Assembly (NCBI GenBank): GCA_963626555.1
Contig: CAVFXQ010000007.1
Coordinates: forward strand, 1-64,000
DNA length: 64,000 nt
Origin: UBA1181 sp963626555
Lineage (GTDB): Bacteria; Bacteroidota; Bacteroidia; Bacteroidales; Paludibacteraceae
Direction: 5' to 3'
Shown: one piece after another, positions 1 through 9,900 of the stretch
How positions within the stretch are numbered: the stretch's first letter is position 1
How the letters are laid out: every line of letters begins with the position of its first letter
Made by a program: the position numbers and the translations under genes
The notes under the pieces: generated by a model
Databases searched by the model: none
Seen by the model: only the letters and a program-made list of their open reading frames with translations
Told to the model about the DNA's origin: nothing

Positions 1-2
1 AC

Positions 3-83
3 CCCACCCTCATTGAGGGCGACTCCGTTTACCGTGAAATGGTCTGGAATGAGGAATTGATCATTATTCACGATATCGTTTAA
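3..83 (+). CDS. C-terminal end of an unidentified protein (partial)
   Basis: An open plus-strand frame enters from the left edge and runs 26 codons to a TAA at 81-83, ending in the residues NEELIIIHDIV. The product cannot be named from so short a tail. The frame is free of stops from the window edge and its hydrophobic/acidic tail looks protein-like, but 26 codons can occur by chance. If real, it converges on the TPR gene that follows and their coding ends overlap by 20 bp (64-83). Confidence 0.35.
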   Translation, partial: PTLIEGDSVYREMVWNEELIIIHDIV

Positions 84-2061
84 TCACATTATATGCCACA
101 TAGATACCTAACTCGCCAGCCTTGCTGAGATCGGCTACGCCCTTGTCGTTCTCACCAATCATCAGATAGCAGAGACCACGATTGAAATAGGCTTCAGCAA
201 AGTCATTTTCCAACGAAATAGCGTTTGTATAGTTTGCGATAGCATTTCGATAGTCTTTCATTGATGAAAGAAGATTTCCACGATTGAACCATGCGAATGG
301 AAATTTTTGATATAGCCTACAAACCTCTTCGTAATCATTTTGAATCATCTCGTAGGTGAGTTTATTTTCGTAATAGTCGAAAGTGGTCAGCGATTCTTTC
401 TTTGCGATATCATCCTTTAGCGAGTACTCATATTCCACTTTCTTCATTCGAAAATTCGCACGGACGAAATAATAAATCCATTGATCCTTTTCTTGTGCAA
501 GTCCCAATCCTTTAGACAAGTCTTCAATGGCACTATCATAATCTGATATCACCTCAAATTGAATAGCACGTTGCAAATAGAGAACAGGATCCGCAGTCTT
601 TGAGATTTTTGCTGTCAGCTTATCAATTTCTTTGAAAGCAACATCCAACTGTTTATTCTCAACTTCGCAATTTGAGATAAAAAGTTTCTTTTCTAATTCA
701 TCCGACTGATTAAAAGCGTCTACACACTTGTCGTAGTAAGTTAATCGAAGAGCATTTGATTTCTTCTGTGGAGAATAAGTCAGAAGAAAGTTAGGTTCTG
801 GTTCAATGTGAAAATTCACGTTTTGGACACGTCCACGCGACTCATTCTTGTAGGAAAGGCGACGCAGCTGTTCTTCCTTATCAGCGACAACTAACTTATT
901 ATGATTACGAAGATTTTTGTCTGATTTTTTCCTTGTAGAAGAAGTTGAATCTATTTTTACGACATCTTTCTTCGTGATTTTACGTTGACGGAGGAGCATA
1001 GCCGTATTGTAGTCTTTTTCAGCCCCCACTTTATCCATTTTTTTAAGTTTAGCTTCTCCACGTCCATAGTAGGCAGGGAAAAAATCAGGATGTTTCTTGA
1101 TTATCGTATTATAATCGGCAATAGCCTTACTAAGTTCACCTAGATCAGATTGTAGAAGAGCCCGGTTGTAGATAGCGAAATCATTATCTGGCTCCATCTC
1201 AATCACACGATCAAAATCTTCAACAGCACGATTTTTGTCGCCCACCTCAGTACGCAATATGCCACGATTATAATACGCATTGGTATTGTACGGGTCTAAC
1301 TGAATAACATGATCATAATCATCCATTGCGCCACGCAAATTGTTAAGTTGGTAGCGAACAAGCCCACGATTTATATAGAAACCAGTCCGATAGGGTTCTA
1401 TACGGATAGCCTCATCAAAATCTGCTAACGATTTAGCGTACTCCCTCATTGCATAGTAGACATATCCACGAGCAGCAAGTCCATCAGCGCTAAATTTGTC
1501 AATCTGAAGAACTTTATCAAAGTCTTTCAGAGCCATAGCCGTATCCTCGTTTTGCAAGTAAGCATAGCCACGATTAAGGTAAGCTTCCTTGAAGTGGGGG
1601 TATTTTTCTATCGTAACAGAAAAATCAGCCACAGCTTGAGCATAGTTTTCAGCCTGCATCGAAGCATAACCTTTGCATAGCAACAAAGCACGACTGTCTG
1701 GCGAAAACTCCAAACCCTTATCAAAATCAGACTGAGCTTCTTCCGTCTTACCGAGATAGACACGAGCAATACCTCGACACCGATAAGCTTCACTCAAAAA
1801 AGGGTTGCGTTCCAATGCTAAAGAGCAATCATCTTCAGCCCCTTTGTAATCCTCTAAACTAATCTTAGCGACAGCACGATAAAAATATGGTTCAGGAAGA
1901 TGAGGCTTTACCCGAATCACTTGATTAAAGTATTGAATAGAAAGAACATAATCCTCGAAATACAACGCATTCCTTCCGATTGCTAATACTCGGTTTGTAT
2001 TGATTTGAGCATGACAAAGAGATGACAAAGAGATAAGAAGAACGAGAATCCGATATTTCAT
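64..2061 (-). CDS. Secreted tetratricopeptide-repeat protein
   Basis: 665 aa with an N-terminal signal peptide (about residues 1-19, hydrophobic core ILVLLISLSSL, then CHAQ). About ten consecutive TPR units of 34 residues follow (residues 25-355), with the usual A-Y-x-N-R-G and A-x-x-D-F-D-x-x-I patterns. A lysine/serine-rich linker (about 355-440) and a second, looser TPR block ending in a canonical pair (about 585-650) complete it. TPR arrays are protein-protein scaffolds; the signal peptide puts this one in the periplasm or at the outer membrane. It starts 33 bp after the radA stop and is probably the last gene of the ftsY-rimO-S66 peptidase-radA run. No enzymatic domain is visible and the partner is unknown. 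Confidence 0.85.
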   Translation of the reverse strand: MKYRILVLLISLSSLCHAQINTNRVLAIGRNALYFEDYVLSIQYFNQVIRVKPHLPEPYFYRAVAKISLEDYKGAEDDCSLALERNPFLSEAYRCRGIARVYLGKTEEAQSDFDKGLEFSPDSRALLLCKGYASMQAENYAQAVADFSVTIEKYPHFKEAYLNRGYAYLQNEDTAMALKDFDKVLQIDKFSADGLAARGYVYYAMREYAKSLADFDEAIRIEPYRTGFYINRGLVRYQLNNLRGAMDDYDHVIQLDPYNTNAYYNRGILRTEVGDKNRAVEDFDRVIEMEPDNDFAIYNRALLQSDLGELSKAIADYNTIIKKHPDFFPAYYGRGEAKLKKMDKVGAEKDYNTAMLLRQRKITKKDVVKIDSTSSTRKKSDKNLRNHNKLVVADKEEQLRRLSYKNESRGRVQNVNFHIEPEPNFLLTYSPQKKSNALRLTYYDKCVDAFNQSDELEKKLFISNCEVENKQLDVAFKEIDKLTAKISKTADPVLYLQRAIQFEVISDYDSAIEDLSKGLGLAQEKDQWIYYFVRANFRMKKVEYEYSLKDDIAKKESLTTFDYYENKLTYEMIQNDYEEVCRLYQKFPFAWFNRGNLLSSMKDYRNAIANYTNAISLENDFAEAYFNRGLCYLMIGENDKGVADLSKAGELGIYVAYNVIKRYRE

Positions 2062-2094
2062 ACTATCTCATTTTAGTGTGTTGTAAAAATACGA

Positions 2095-3459
2095 TTAGCC
2101 GAACAAAATTTTGAATGCCTCTTCAACTTTTTTAGCATAACACACCTCAATACAATGGTTACGCATATCCAAATTTTTGTATTCTGGGATAATGATTCGC
2201 TTGAAGCCAAGTTTCTCCGCCTCTGAAATTCGTTGTTCAATACGGTTAACAGGACGTATTTCTCCCGAAAGGCCAACCTCGCCAGCCAAGCAAGTCTGGC
2301 TATCAATTGCAATATCCATATTTGAAGAGAGAATCGCACTGATAATAGCCAAATCAATAGCAGGATCATTGATTCTTAGTCCACCAGCGATATTAAGATA
2401 GACATCCTTCTGAGCCAATTTGAATCCGACACGCTTTTCTAAAACTGCCAATAACATATTCAGCCGACGAATGTCAAATCCCGTAGCTGAGCGTTGTGGT
2501 GTTCCATACGCAGCAGTACTAACCAACGACTGCGCTTCAATCAAGAACGGACGTATCCCTTCAATCGCCGCACCAATAGCTGTACCACTTAGTCCATCGT
2601 GGTTGTTACTCAAAAGTAATTCTGATGGATTAGACACCTCCCTCAAACCATCTTGACGCATTTCAAAAATACCTAACTCAGCTGTGCTACCAAAACGGTT
2701 TTTGATAGAACGCAGAATTCGGTACATATAGTGTTGATCACCTTCGAATTGAAGGACTGTATCTACGATGTGTTCCAGAACTTTCGGGCCAGCAATATTC
2801 CCCTCCTTGTTGATATGACCAATTAACAAAACGGGGACACCACTCTCCTTTGCAAATTTCAATATTTGAGCAGAGCATTCACGCACTTGCGAAACACTTC
2901 CAGGAGAAGACTCCACCAACTCCGTTGATATAGTTTGGATTGAGTCTATAATCACCAAGTCTGGATTGACATTTTTTATATGGACAAAGATATTTTCAAG
3001 AGAAGTTTCACTAACGATGTAGCAGTCGTTATTTTCAGGAATAGCCAATCTATCAGCTCTTAGACGAAGTTGCTTCGTACTCTCTTCCCCCGACACATAC
3101 AAAGTTCTTTTCCCTTTGATATTCAAAACAATTTGAAGAACTAATGTAGACTTTCCAATTCCAGGCTCACCACCAATCAAAGTTAAGGAACCCGGCACAA
3201 TCCCCCCCCCCAAGACACGGTTAAACTCATTATTTCCCGTATCATCTCGCACCTCCTCAGAAGTTTCCACATCCTGCAGACGCTGTGGTTTTGCTTTTTC
3301 AGCAGGAATCAAACCGCTAACATGTGCAGGCTGTTTATCCTGTCTGACAATCTCCTCAACATACGTATTCCATTCGCCACAAGCAGGACACTTCCCAACC
3401 CACTTAGCAGCTTCAGCACCACAATTCTGACAAACGTAGACAGACTTCGTTTTTGCCAT
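2095..3459 (-). CDS. radA: DNA repair protein RadA
   Basis: 454 aa, the usual length for RadA/Sms. A C4 zinc finger occupies residues 10-27 (C10, C13, C24, C27). The RecA-like core follows, with Walker A GGEPGIGKST near 96-105, and then the RadA-specific KNRFG motif near residue 253. A C-terminal Lon-protease-like domain includes the stretch GGLRINDPAIDLA. The family is a branch-migration ATPase that processes recombination intermediates in the cytoplasm. The ATG start is unambiguous. The gene lies 22 bp after the S66 peptidase stop and 33 bp before the TPR gene, so it is probably co-transcribed with both. Confidence 0.97.
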   Translation of the reverse strand: MAKTKSVYVCQNCGAEAAKWVGKCPACGEWNTYVEEIVRQDKQPAHVSGLIPAEKAKPQRLQDVETSEEVRDDTGNNEFNRVLGGGIVPGSLTLIGGEPGIGKSTLVLQIVLNIKGKRTLYVSGEESTKQLRLRADRLAIPENNDCYIVSETSLENIFVHIKNVNPDLVIIDSIQTISTELVESSPGSVSQVRECSAQILKFAKESGVPVLLIGHINKEGNIAGPKVLEHIVDTVLQFEGDQHYMYRILRSIKNRFGSTAELGIFEMRQDGLREVSNPSELLLSNNHDGLSGTAIGAAIEGIRPFLIEAQSLVSTAAYGTPQRSATGFDIRRLNMLLAVLEKRVGFKLAQKDVYLNIAGGLRINDPAIDLAIISAILSSNMDIAIDSQTCLAGEVGLSGEIRPVNRIEQRISEAEKLGFKRIIIPEYKNLDMRNHCIEVCYAKKVEEAFKILFG

Positions 3460-3481
3460 GTTTTCCTATATTATATTCCTT

Positions 3482-4522
3482 TTATTTGAACGATAATGTA
3501 GATGTGGCTGAACCAACTGTCAGCTTTACATTTCGACCCAAATAGGCAGAAAGATTCTCTTTGTCGTGTCCAATATTCACACCATACATCACTGGTATAT
3601 TTAACGATTCAAAGGCTTCATTTATTATCTCATTCAAAGGGGCATCGTCTCCTTGCGTATTGTTGATGAACTCACCCACTACAACCCCTTTGATACAATC
3701 CAACTTGCCACTCAATTTTAGATTTTGAAGCATTCGATCTATTCGATAGTTTGCTTCACCAGTATCCTCTATTAGCAAAATGGCATTTTTCACATTCAAA
3801 TCGTATAACGTTCCTCCTAAACTATAGATTACAGAAAGATTACCACCCACCATACGACCCTCCGCTTCTCCCTCAATGCAATTGCTATTTGTAGAAATCG
3901 TGTATTCTTCCAAAGAACCAAACAACGAAGAGCGAAGAGATCCAACACTTTTCTCATCAGCAAAACTATTCAACATTGCACCATGAATTGTTTCCACACC
4001 GAGATTATTCAACATTGCATGAAATGCGGTCAAATCACTATACCCAACCATCCATTTCGGACTTTTCATAAATTCCGTCAAATCAAGATAAGGAAGTACT
4101 TGAATAGCACCATATCCCCCACGAGCCGCTATAATCGCACGAATGTTCGGATTATCCAACAACTTTTGCAATCCCTCGATACGTTCGCTCTGCGTACCTG
4201 CGTACCTACCATCATCACTATATAGATTTTCAGCCTCAACGACATTCAAGCCCCAACTTTTTAATTTTTCGATACCTGTTGCCAAATCACCTCTTTCCAC
4301 CTTATTTGAAATTGCAAACACAGCCACCGTGTCACCAGAACGAAGATAAGCAGGACGAATATCCTCTGTCACCTCCTTTATGTCTTTATCCAAGTAAACT
4401 TTTTGAGAATAATAACTATCATTCTCATTCGTTATATACTGGTTCGTTATATACTCTTTCTTGCATGAAGAAAAAACGACAATCACCAGAATGGAAGACA
4501 AAAAAAACAAAATTCGTTTCAT
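3482..4522 (-). CDS. S66 LD-carboxypeptidase, predicted lipoprotein
   Basis: 346 aa from the ATG at 4522. A longer frame opens with TTG at 4537, but the ATG gives a clean lipoprotein signal, FSSC with Cys20 as the lipidated residue. The family's serine-peptidase landmarks are present: ARGGYGAIQVLPYLD, the nucleophile motif GYSDLTAFH, the Glu in EDTGEANYRIDRML, and the His in GVNIGHDKENLS. S66 LD-carboxypeptidases cut the terminal D-Ala from muropeptide tetrapeptides during murein recycling. The best-known members are cytoplasmic, so a lipid-anchored form implies action in the periplasm. The gene sits 11 bp after the rimO stop. The family is secure; the exact substrate is inferred. Confidence 0.9.
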   Translation of the reverse strand: MKRILFFLSSILVIVVFSSCKKEYITNQYITNENDSYYSQKVYLDKDIKEVTEDIRPAYLRSGDTVAVFAISNKVERGDLATGIEKLKSWGLNVVEAENLYSDDGRYAGTQSERIEGLQKLLDNPNIRAIIAARGGYGAIQVLPYLDLTEFMKSPKWMVGYSDLTAFHAMLNNLGVETIHGAMLNSFADEKSVGSLRSSLFGSLEEYTISTNSNCIEGEAEGRMVGGNLSVIYSLGGTLYDLNVKNAILLIEDTGEANYRIDRMLQNLKLSGKLDCIKGVVVGEFINNTQGDDAPLNEIINEAFESLNIPVMYGVNIGHDKENLSAYLGRNVKLTVGSATSTLSFK

Positions 4523-4533
4523 AACCCATATTT

Positions 4534-5841
4534 TCAATTTTTGCTATATGGACCACTGATACGACCCAGCAAATCGCCAAAGTCATCGCCGTAAATATTC
4601 ACATCATAGAACTCGCCCTTTTTCAATCTTCCACAGTCCTCCTTTTTTATCAACACCTCCGTGTCTACCTCTGGCGAATCAAACTCGGTTCGACCAATAT
4701 AATATTGGTCATCACTTCTATCAATAATCACTTTAAGCGTCTTTCCTACCTTAGTTTCCGTCAACTCAGTCATAATCTGTTCTTGCATGCTCATGATTAC
4801 ATCGACTCGTCTTTCTTTTTCCTCCTGAGGCACGTCATCTTTCATTTTGGCAGACGGAGTTCCTTCCTCTTCGCAGTAAGCAAACGCCCCCATGCGGTCG
4901 AAACGAGTCTCCCTCACAAAATCAAGCAACTCATCAAACTGCTCTTTCGTCTCACCTGGGAAACCGACCATCAAAGTCGTTCGTAAGCAAATGCCTGGCA
5001 CCTCTTCACGAATACGCTTTATCAAATCAACCGTCTCCTGTTTTGAAATTCGACGATGCATATTCTTCAACACCTCATCATTTATATGTTGCAAAGCAAT
5101 ATCCAAATATTTACAAACATTGTCTCGTTCTCGAATAACACGCAACAAGTCGTATGGGAAATTAGTAGGATAAGCATAGTGAAGACGAATCCACTCCACT
5201 CCTTTCACATCTGAAATACGCTCTACCAACTCTGCGATTTTATACTCTCCATAGAGATCTTTTCCATAGTAAGTTAGATCTTGCGCAATGATTTGAAACT
5301 CTTTAACGCCTTGTGATACAAGCCATTCCACTTCAGCGACAATTGACTCCATCGAACGAGATTGGTATTTTCCAGTGATGAGTGGAATAGCACAATAGGC
5401 ACAATGTTGGTTACACCCCTCTGCAATTTTGATATAAGCGTAATGCTTCGGTGTTGAAATCTTCCGTTGAGACGACTTTTCTTCTTGATACTTAGCACCC
5501 AAATCCGCTACAATGTCTTTCCAAGAAAACTTCCCATAATATTTGTCCACTTCTGGAATTTCCATTTCTAAGTCTTTCATATATCTTTCTGAAAGACAAC
5601 CCATTACAAATAGTTTCTCTATCGCACCTTCCTTTTTCGCCTCTGCATATTTCAGGATCTGTTCAATTGATTCCTCTTTCGCATCACCGATAAAGCCACA
5701 GGTATTGATAATCACAATTTTCCCTTTTGGACGTTTCGGATCAAAGTTCGTATGATAGCCAACAGCATCCAACTGCTGGGCCAGACGCTCGGCATCTACA
5801 AGATTTTTAGAACAACCCATACACACGATGTCTACTTCCAT
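4534..5841 (-). CDS. rimO: Ribosomal protein S12 methylthiotransferase RimO
   Basis: 435 aa from the ATG at 5841. An upstream in-frame ATG at 5895 would add 18 residues unlike the family, whereas MEVDIVCMGCSKNLVDAE is the normal N-terminus. The UPF0004 domain (about 1-120) carries three cysteines for one Fe-S cluster. The radical-SAM motif EGCNQHCAYCAIP binds the second cluster, and a TRAM domain closes the protein. RimO adds a methylthio group to an aspartate of ribosomal protein S12; the SLSERYMKDL and ALQHINDEVLKNM stretches fit RimO better than MiaB. The gene directly follows ftsY, an order common in Bacteroidota, and precedes the S66 peptidase. Confidence 0.95.
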   Translation of the reverse strand: MEVDIVCMGCSKNLVDAERLAQQLDAVGYHTNFDPKRPKGKIVIINTCGFIGDAKEESIEQILKYAEAKKEGAIEKLFVMGCLSERYMKDLEMEIPEVDKYYGKFSWKDIVADLGAKYQEEKSSQRKISTPKHYAYIKIAEGCNQHCAYCAIPLITGKYQSRSMESIVAEVEWLVSQGVKEFQIIAQDLTYYGKDLYGEYKIAELVERISDVKGVEWIRLHYAYPTNFPYDLLRVIRERDNVCKYLDIALQHINDEVLKNMHRRISKQETVDLIKRIREEVPGICLRTTLMVGFPGETKEQFDELLDFVRETRFDRMGAFAYCEEEGTPSAKMKDDVPQEEKERRVDVIMSMQEQIMTELTETKVGKTLKVIIDRSDDQYYIGRTEFDSPEVDTEVLIKKEDCGRLKKGEFYDVNIYGDDFGDLLGRISGPYSKN

Positions 5842-5927
5842 ATTTTTTTCATCGCGTTTAGGTATTAAAGAACAAGTGGACAAACCTGGCAGCATAACAA
5901 AATCTCAGAATGTAAAATTTAGATAGA

Positions 5928-6881
5928 CTATTTCTTGAAGAGTGAATCAACGAACTCTCGCTTGTTGAAAACTTGCAAATGTTCGATACCCTCGCCCACA
6001 CCAATGTACTTGACAGGAATCTTGAATTGGTCGGAGATACCAATGACAACACCACCTTTAGCCGTTCCATCTAACTTCGTGATAGCCAACGAAGTAACCT
6101 CCGTAGCTTTGGTGAATTGCTTAGCTTGTTCAAAGGCATTCTGACCTGTTGAACCATCCAATACCAAAAGCACGTCATGAGGCGCATTCGGTACAATTTT
6201 CTGCATCACCTGTTTAATTTTTGTCAATTCATTCATCAAATTGACCTTGTTATGCAGACGACCAGCAGTATCAATAATAACAACATCAGCTCCATTTGCT
6301 TTCGCAGACGAAAGTGTATCAAAAGCCACAGAAGCAGGATCCGCCCCCATCTTCTGTTTAACCACAGAGCAACCTACTCGCTCACCCCAAATGACCAACT
6401 GTTCTACAGCGGCGGCACGGAAAGTGTCGGCAGCACCCAAGAAGACTTTCTTGCCTGCCTTTTTAAATTGGTAAGCCAACTTTCCGATAGTCGTTGTTTT
6501 TCCTACACCATTCACACCAACCACCATGATCACATACGGACCGTCAGTTTCTGGCACAGAAAACTCATTACCATCCTTCGTGTTGTTCTCTTCGAGGAGT
6601 TGAGAAATTTCATCCTTAAGGATTGTATTTAATTCCTCCGTGTTGACATACTTATCACGTGCGACACGCTTTTCAATTCTTTCAATGATTTTCAAAGTTG
6701 TATCGACACCCACATCCGAAGTGATCAGAACTTCCTCTAAATTATCTAATACCTCATCGTCCACTTTGGTTTTACCAACCACTGCACGCGCAATTTTCGT
6801 GAGGAAACTGTCTTTTGTCTTTTCAAGACCTTTGTTCAAATCCTCCTTCTTCTCTTTTGAAAAAAAGCTAAATAGACCCAT
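5928..6881 (-). CDS. ftsY: Signal recognition particle receptor FtsY
   Basis: 317 aa. It has a short N-terminal helical N domain and no acidic A domain, which is usual outside Enterobacteria. The SRP-type GTPase signatures are all visible: VGVNGVGKTT (residues 121-130), DTFRAAA, DTAGRLHNK, TKLDGTAKGG and the closing GVGEGIEHLQVF. FtsY docks ribosome-SRP complexes at the inner membrane for co-translational insertion. It is the first gene of the minus-strand run toward the left edge. A TAnnTTTG -7 box lies 21-28 bp upstream of its ATG, divergent from the promoter of the next plus-strand gene. Confidence 0.97.
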   Translation of the reverse strand: MGLFSFFSKEKKEDLNKGLEKTKDSFLTKIARAVVGKTKVDDEVLDNLEEVLITSDVGVDTTLKIIERIEKRVARDKYVNTEELNTILKDEISQLLEENNTKDGNEFSVPETDGPYVIMVVGVNGVGKTTTIGKLAYQFKKAGKKVFLGAADTFRAAAVEQLVIWGERVGCSVVKQKMGADPASVAFDTLSSAKANGADVVIIDTAGRLHNKVNLMNELTKIKQVMQKIVPNAPHDVLLVLDGSTGQNAFEQAKQFTKATEVTSLAITKLDGTAKGGVVIGISDQFKIPVKYIGVGEGIEHLQVFNKREFVDSLFKK

Positions 6882-6901
6882 ATTCTTTCGTTAATCAAAT
6901 A

Positions 6902-6909
6902 CAAAGATA
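6902..6909 (-). promoter_or_regulatory. -7 box of the ftsY promoter
   Basis: On the minus strand the sequence is TATCTTTG, an exact match to the Bacteroidota primary sigma factor -7 consensus TAnnTTTG. It lies 21 bp upstream of the ftsY ATG. No clear TTTG -33 element was found at 19-21 bp. Confidence 0.65.
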
Positions 6910-6934
6910 CAATAAACCTCTCATTTTTTATTCG

Positions 6935-6942
6935 TACCTTTG
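6935..6942 (+). promoter_or_regulatory. -7 box of the TPR/barrel operon promoter
   Basis: TACCTTTG matches TAnnTTTG on the plus strand and ends 27 bp before the ATG at 6970. It is divergent from the ftsY box 25 bp away, so the 88-bp intergenic region holds two back-to-back promoters. It also shows that the TTG at 6940, which opens the longest frame, lies inside the promoter and is not the start codon. Confidence 0.65.
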
Positions 6943-6969
6943 TCGTTAAATCAAAATTTAAGAAGAGAG

Positions 6970-9900
6970 ATGAAGGAAATTCTTGTTATCGCCACTGTTT
7001 TTTGTGCTATCTCAGTCGGTTCGTCGGCTTGGGCGCAAAAATCTAACGACTACACGCGTCCCGACAAACTATTTTTAGAAGGGAAAGAATTTTATGATAC
7101 CAAACAATACGGAGCCGCCTACCACAAATTCAACGAGTATCTGAACACGATCGAGAAAGACCGCTCTTCTCTTTATGGCGAAACAGAGTATTTCTTGGCG
7201 GTTTGTGCCTACGAATTGGGTAAAAAAGACGCTCGTAAAAGATTAGAGACTTTTCTGAAAGACGACCCTTCCTCAATCTATGCAGACCGCGCACATTTCT
7301 TAGAGGGAACAATCCACTATAACCGAGAAGACTACGCAGATGCGGTGAAAGATTTTGAGGCTTGCAAAGTGAAAAAGTTACCCAAAGACGAGCAAGCAGA
7401 CTATCTCTTTCGCTCTGGTTACGCCTACTTAGAAACGAACAGTCTCAACAAGGCACAGCAGCAATTTTCCGTGTTGTTGTCAGACTCTACGCGCTACAAC
7501 CTATCTGCCAAATACTACAAGGCCTATATTGACTATGTCAACAAAGACTACGAGTTAGCGTACCCAGTTTTCGAGGAGTTGCAGAACGAAGAAACATACG
7601 ACAAAATTGTTCCTTACTATCTCTTCCAAATTTACTACGCACAACGAAAATATGACAAGGTATTGGAGTCTGGCGAAAATTTGATAGGAAAAGATTCTGC
7701 AAACATCAACAACACAGAAATTTACCGCATTCTCGGAGAATGCTATTACCAACGCAAAGACTATCAGAACACCATCAAGTATCTGTCACTCTATCAGGAA
7801 AAGAGCGACAAAGTACTTAGAGACAACATGTATATGTTAGGAAATTCTTACTATCAAATGGGCGACTATGTTAATGCCATTGAGAGTTTCCAGTCCGTTA
7901 CGTCTGTTGAGGATGCGATGAGTCAAAATGCTTATCTCTACTTAGGTTCCTGCTATGTAAAAGATGAAAACCTGAGTAATGCACGCCTCTGTTTTGAATC
8001 GGCATCTAGGATGAATTTCGAGAAGAATGTGAAAGAAGAAGCACAGTTCAACTATGCCCTCATCATCTATCAGCAATCCTATTCGCCCTTCAACGAATCC
8101 ATCACCGCTTTTGAAAATTTCTTGAAAGAGTTTCCCGACTCACGCTACCGCGACAAAGTATTCAACTATATGGTCAATCTCTATTTGACCACCAAGAACT
8201 ATAAAGCAGCGCTTGCTTCCATTCAAAACATAGAGGACAAAACATTGGCTATCTACGAGGCTCGGCAACGAATCAGCTACTGTCTTGGCATTCAAGACTT
8301 TAACAACGGCAATTACGAGTCTGCTATCTCCTCCTTCAATGAATCGTTGAAAGACAAAAAATACAACAACGAATTAGCGGCAGAAGCTATTTTCTGGAGA
8401 GGAGAAGCCTATTACAAACTCAAAGAATATGACAAAGCGGCAAACGATTTTAACTCGTTTGTCAATGCGGTTGGAGCCCGCAATTGCAAAGAGTTCAATC
8501 TGGCACACTACAACATCGGGTATGCCAATTTCACAAAAAAGCAATATGCCAACGCTCTCACTTGGTTCCGCAAGTACATTAATTTAGAGGAAACGAACCA
8601 GACACTCATTGCAGATGCCACAAATCGTATTGGAGATTGTTACTTCAATCAACGCGACTTTGACAATGCGGCCAAGAACTATGCGCACGTCTATTCTCTC
8701 CGCGGACCCGGAGCCGACTATGCTTGCTTTCAAGAAGGATTTATTTTAGGATTGCAGAAAGACTACAGCGGGAAAATTTCAACATTAGAAAAACTGATTA
8801 AGTCTTTTCCTCAATCAGAATATTTGGCAGATGCACAATATGAAATCGGACGAGCCTACACGATGATGGGACAAAGCCAAAGTGCAATAAACACATACGA
8901 AAAACTCAACAAACAATACCCTCACAGTCCGCTAAGTCGCAAAGGCCAACTACAAACTGCTATGCTCTACGATGAAATGGGTAATTCAGACAAAGCCGTC
9001 TACACATATAAGGAGATTATCAAAAATTTTCCAAACAGTGCCGAAGCGAAGACTTCTATCGGAGGACTAAAGAATATCTATTTTGAGAAGAACGATATTC
9101 AGAGTTACGCCGATTATGTAGAGAGCCTCAACGGATTGGTGAAATTTGAGAAATCGGAGCAAGACTCCCTCACATACATGGCCGCAATCAACCAGTATGA
9201 AAAAGGTGAATATGAGAATGCTATCAAAAGCCTTTACAACTACATTGCAAAATTTCCGAACAGTACGTTCGTCTATGATGCTCATTTCAACATCGCCAAC
9301 AGTTACTACAATCTGAATCAAAAGGAGAATGCAGAACCCGAATACCAAATTATTGCCAACCAAGTTGGTTCTCCGAACCGAGAAACATCTTTAGCTCGAT
9401 TGTCTGAAATTCAATACGAGCATAAGAGATTCTCTGCTGCCATTCAGACAATGAGTACTCTTGACACGATTGCACAGAATGCAGAGAACAAGTTGGCCGC
9501 ACGCATCGGAATCTTACGTTGTAATAATCTGTTGGGCAATACCGACGAAACAATTACAGCAGCAACCGCTATCATTTCAAGTGACAAGTTGGACCCATCC
9601 ATTCTCCGAGAGGCTCTTTACACCCGTGCTAAAGCATACGAGTTCAAGGGAGACTCCGTTAATGCGTTCACCGACTACACCGAACTATCATCCAACTGTA
9701 TGGACGAGTTTGGTGCAATTTCAAAATACTCCGTGGCAGAGTATTACTACAATGACAAAGAGTATAAGGCTGCAGAAAAAGAAATTTTTGATTTCATTGA
9801 CAGAAACACACCTCACCAATATTGGTTGGCAAAAAGTTTCATTTTGTTAGCAGACATCTATGCAGACCAAGGTCGAGAGTTTGAAGCTAAGCAATACCTG

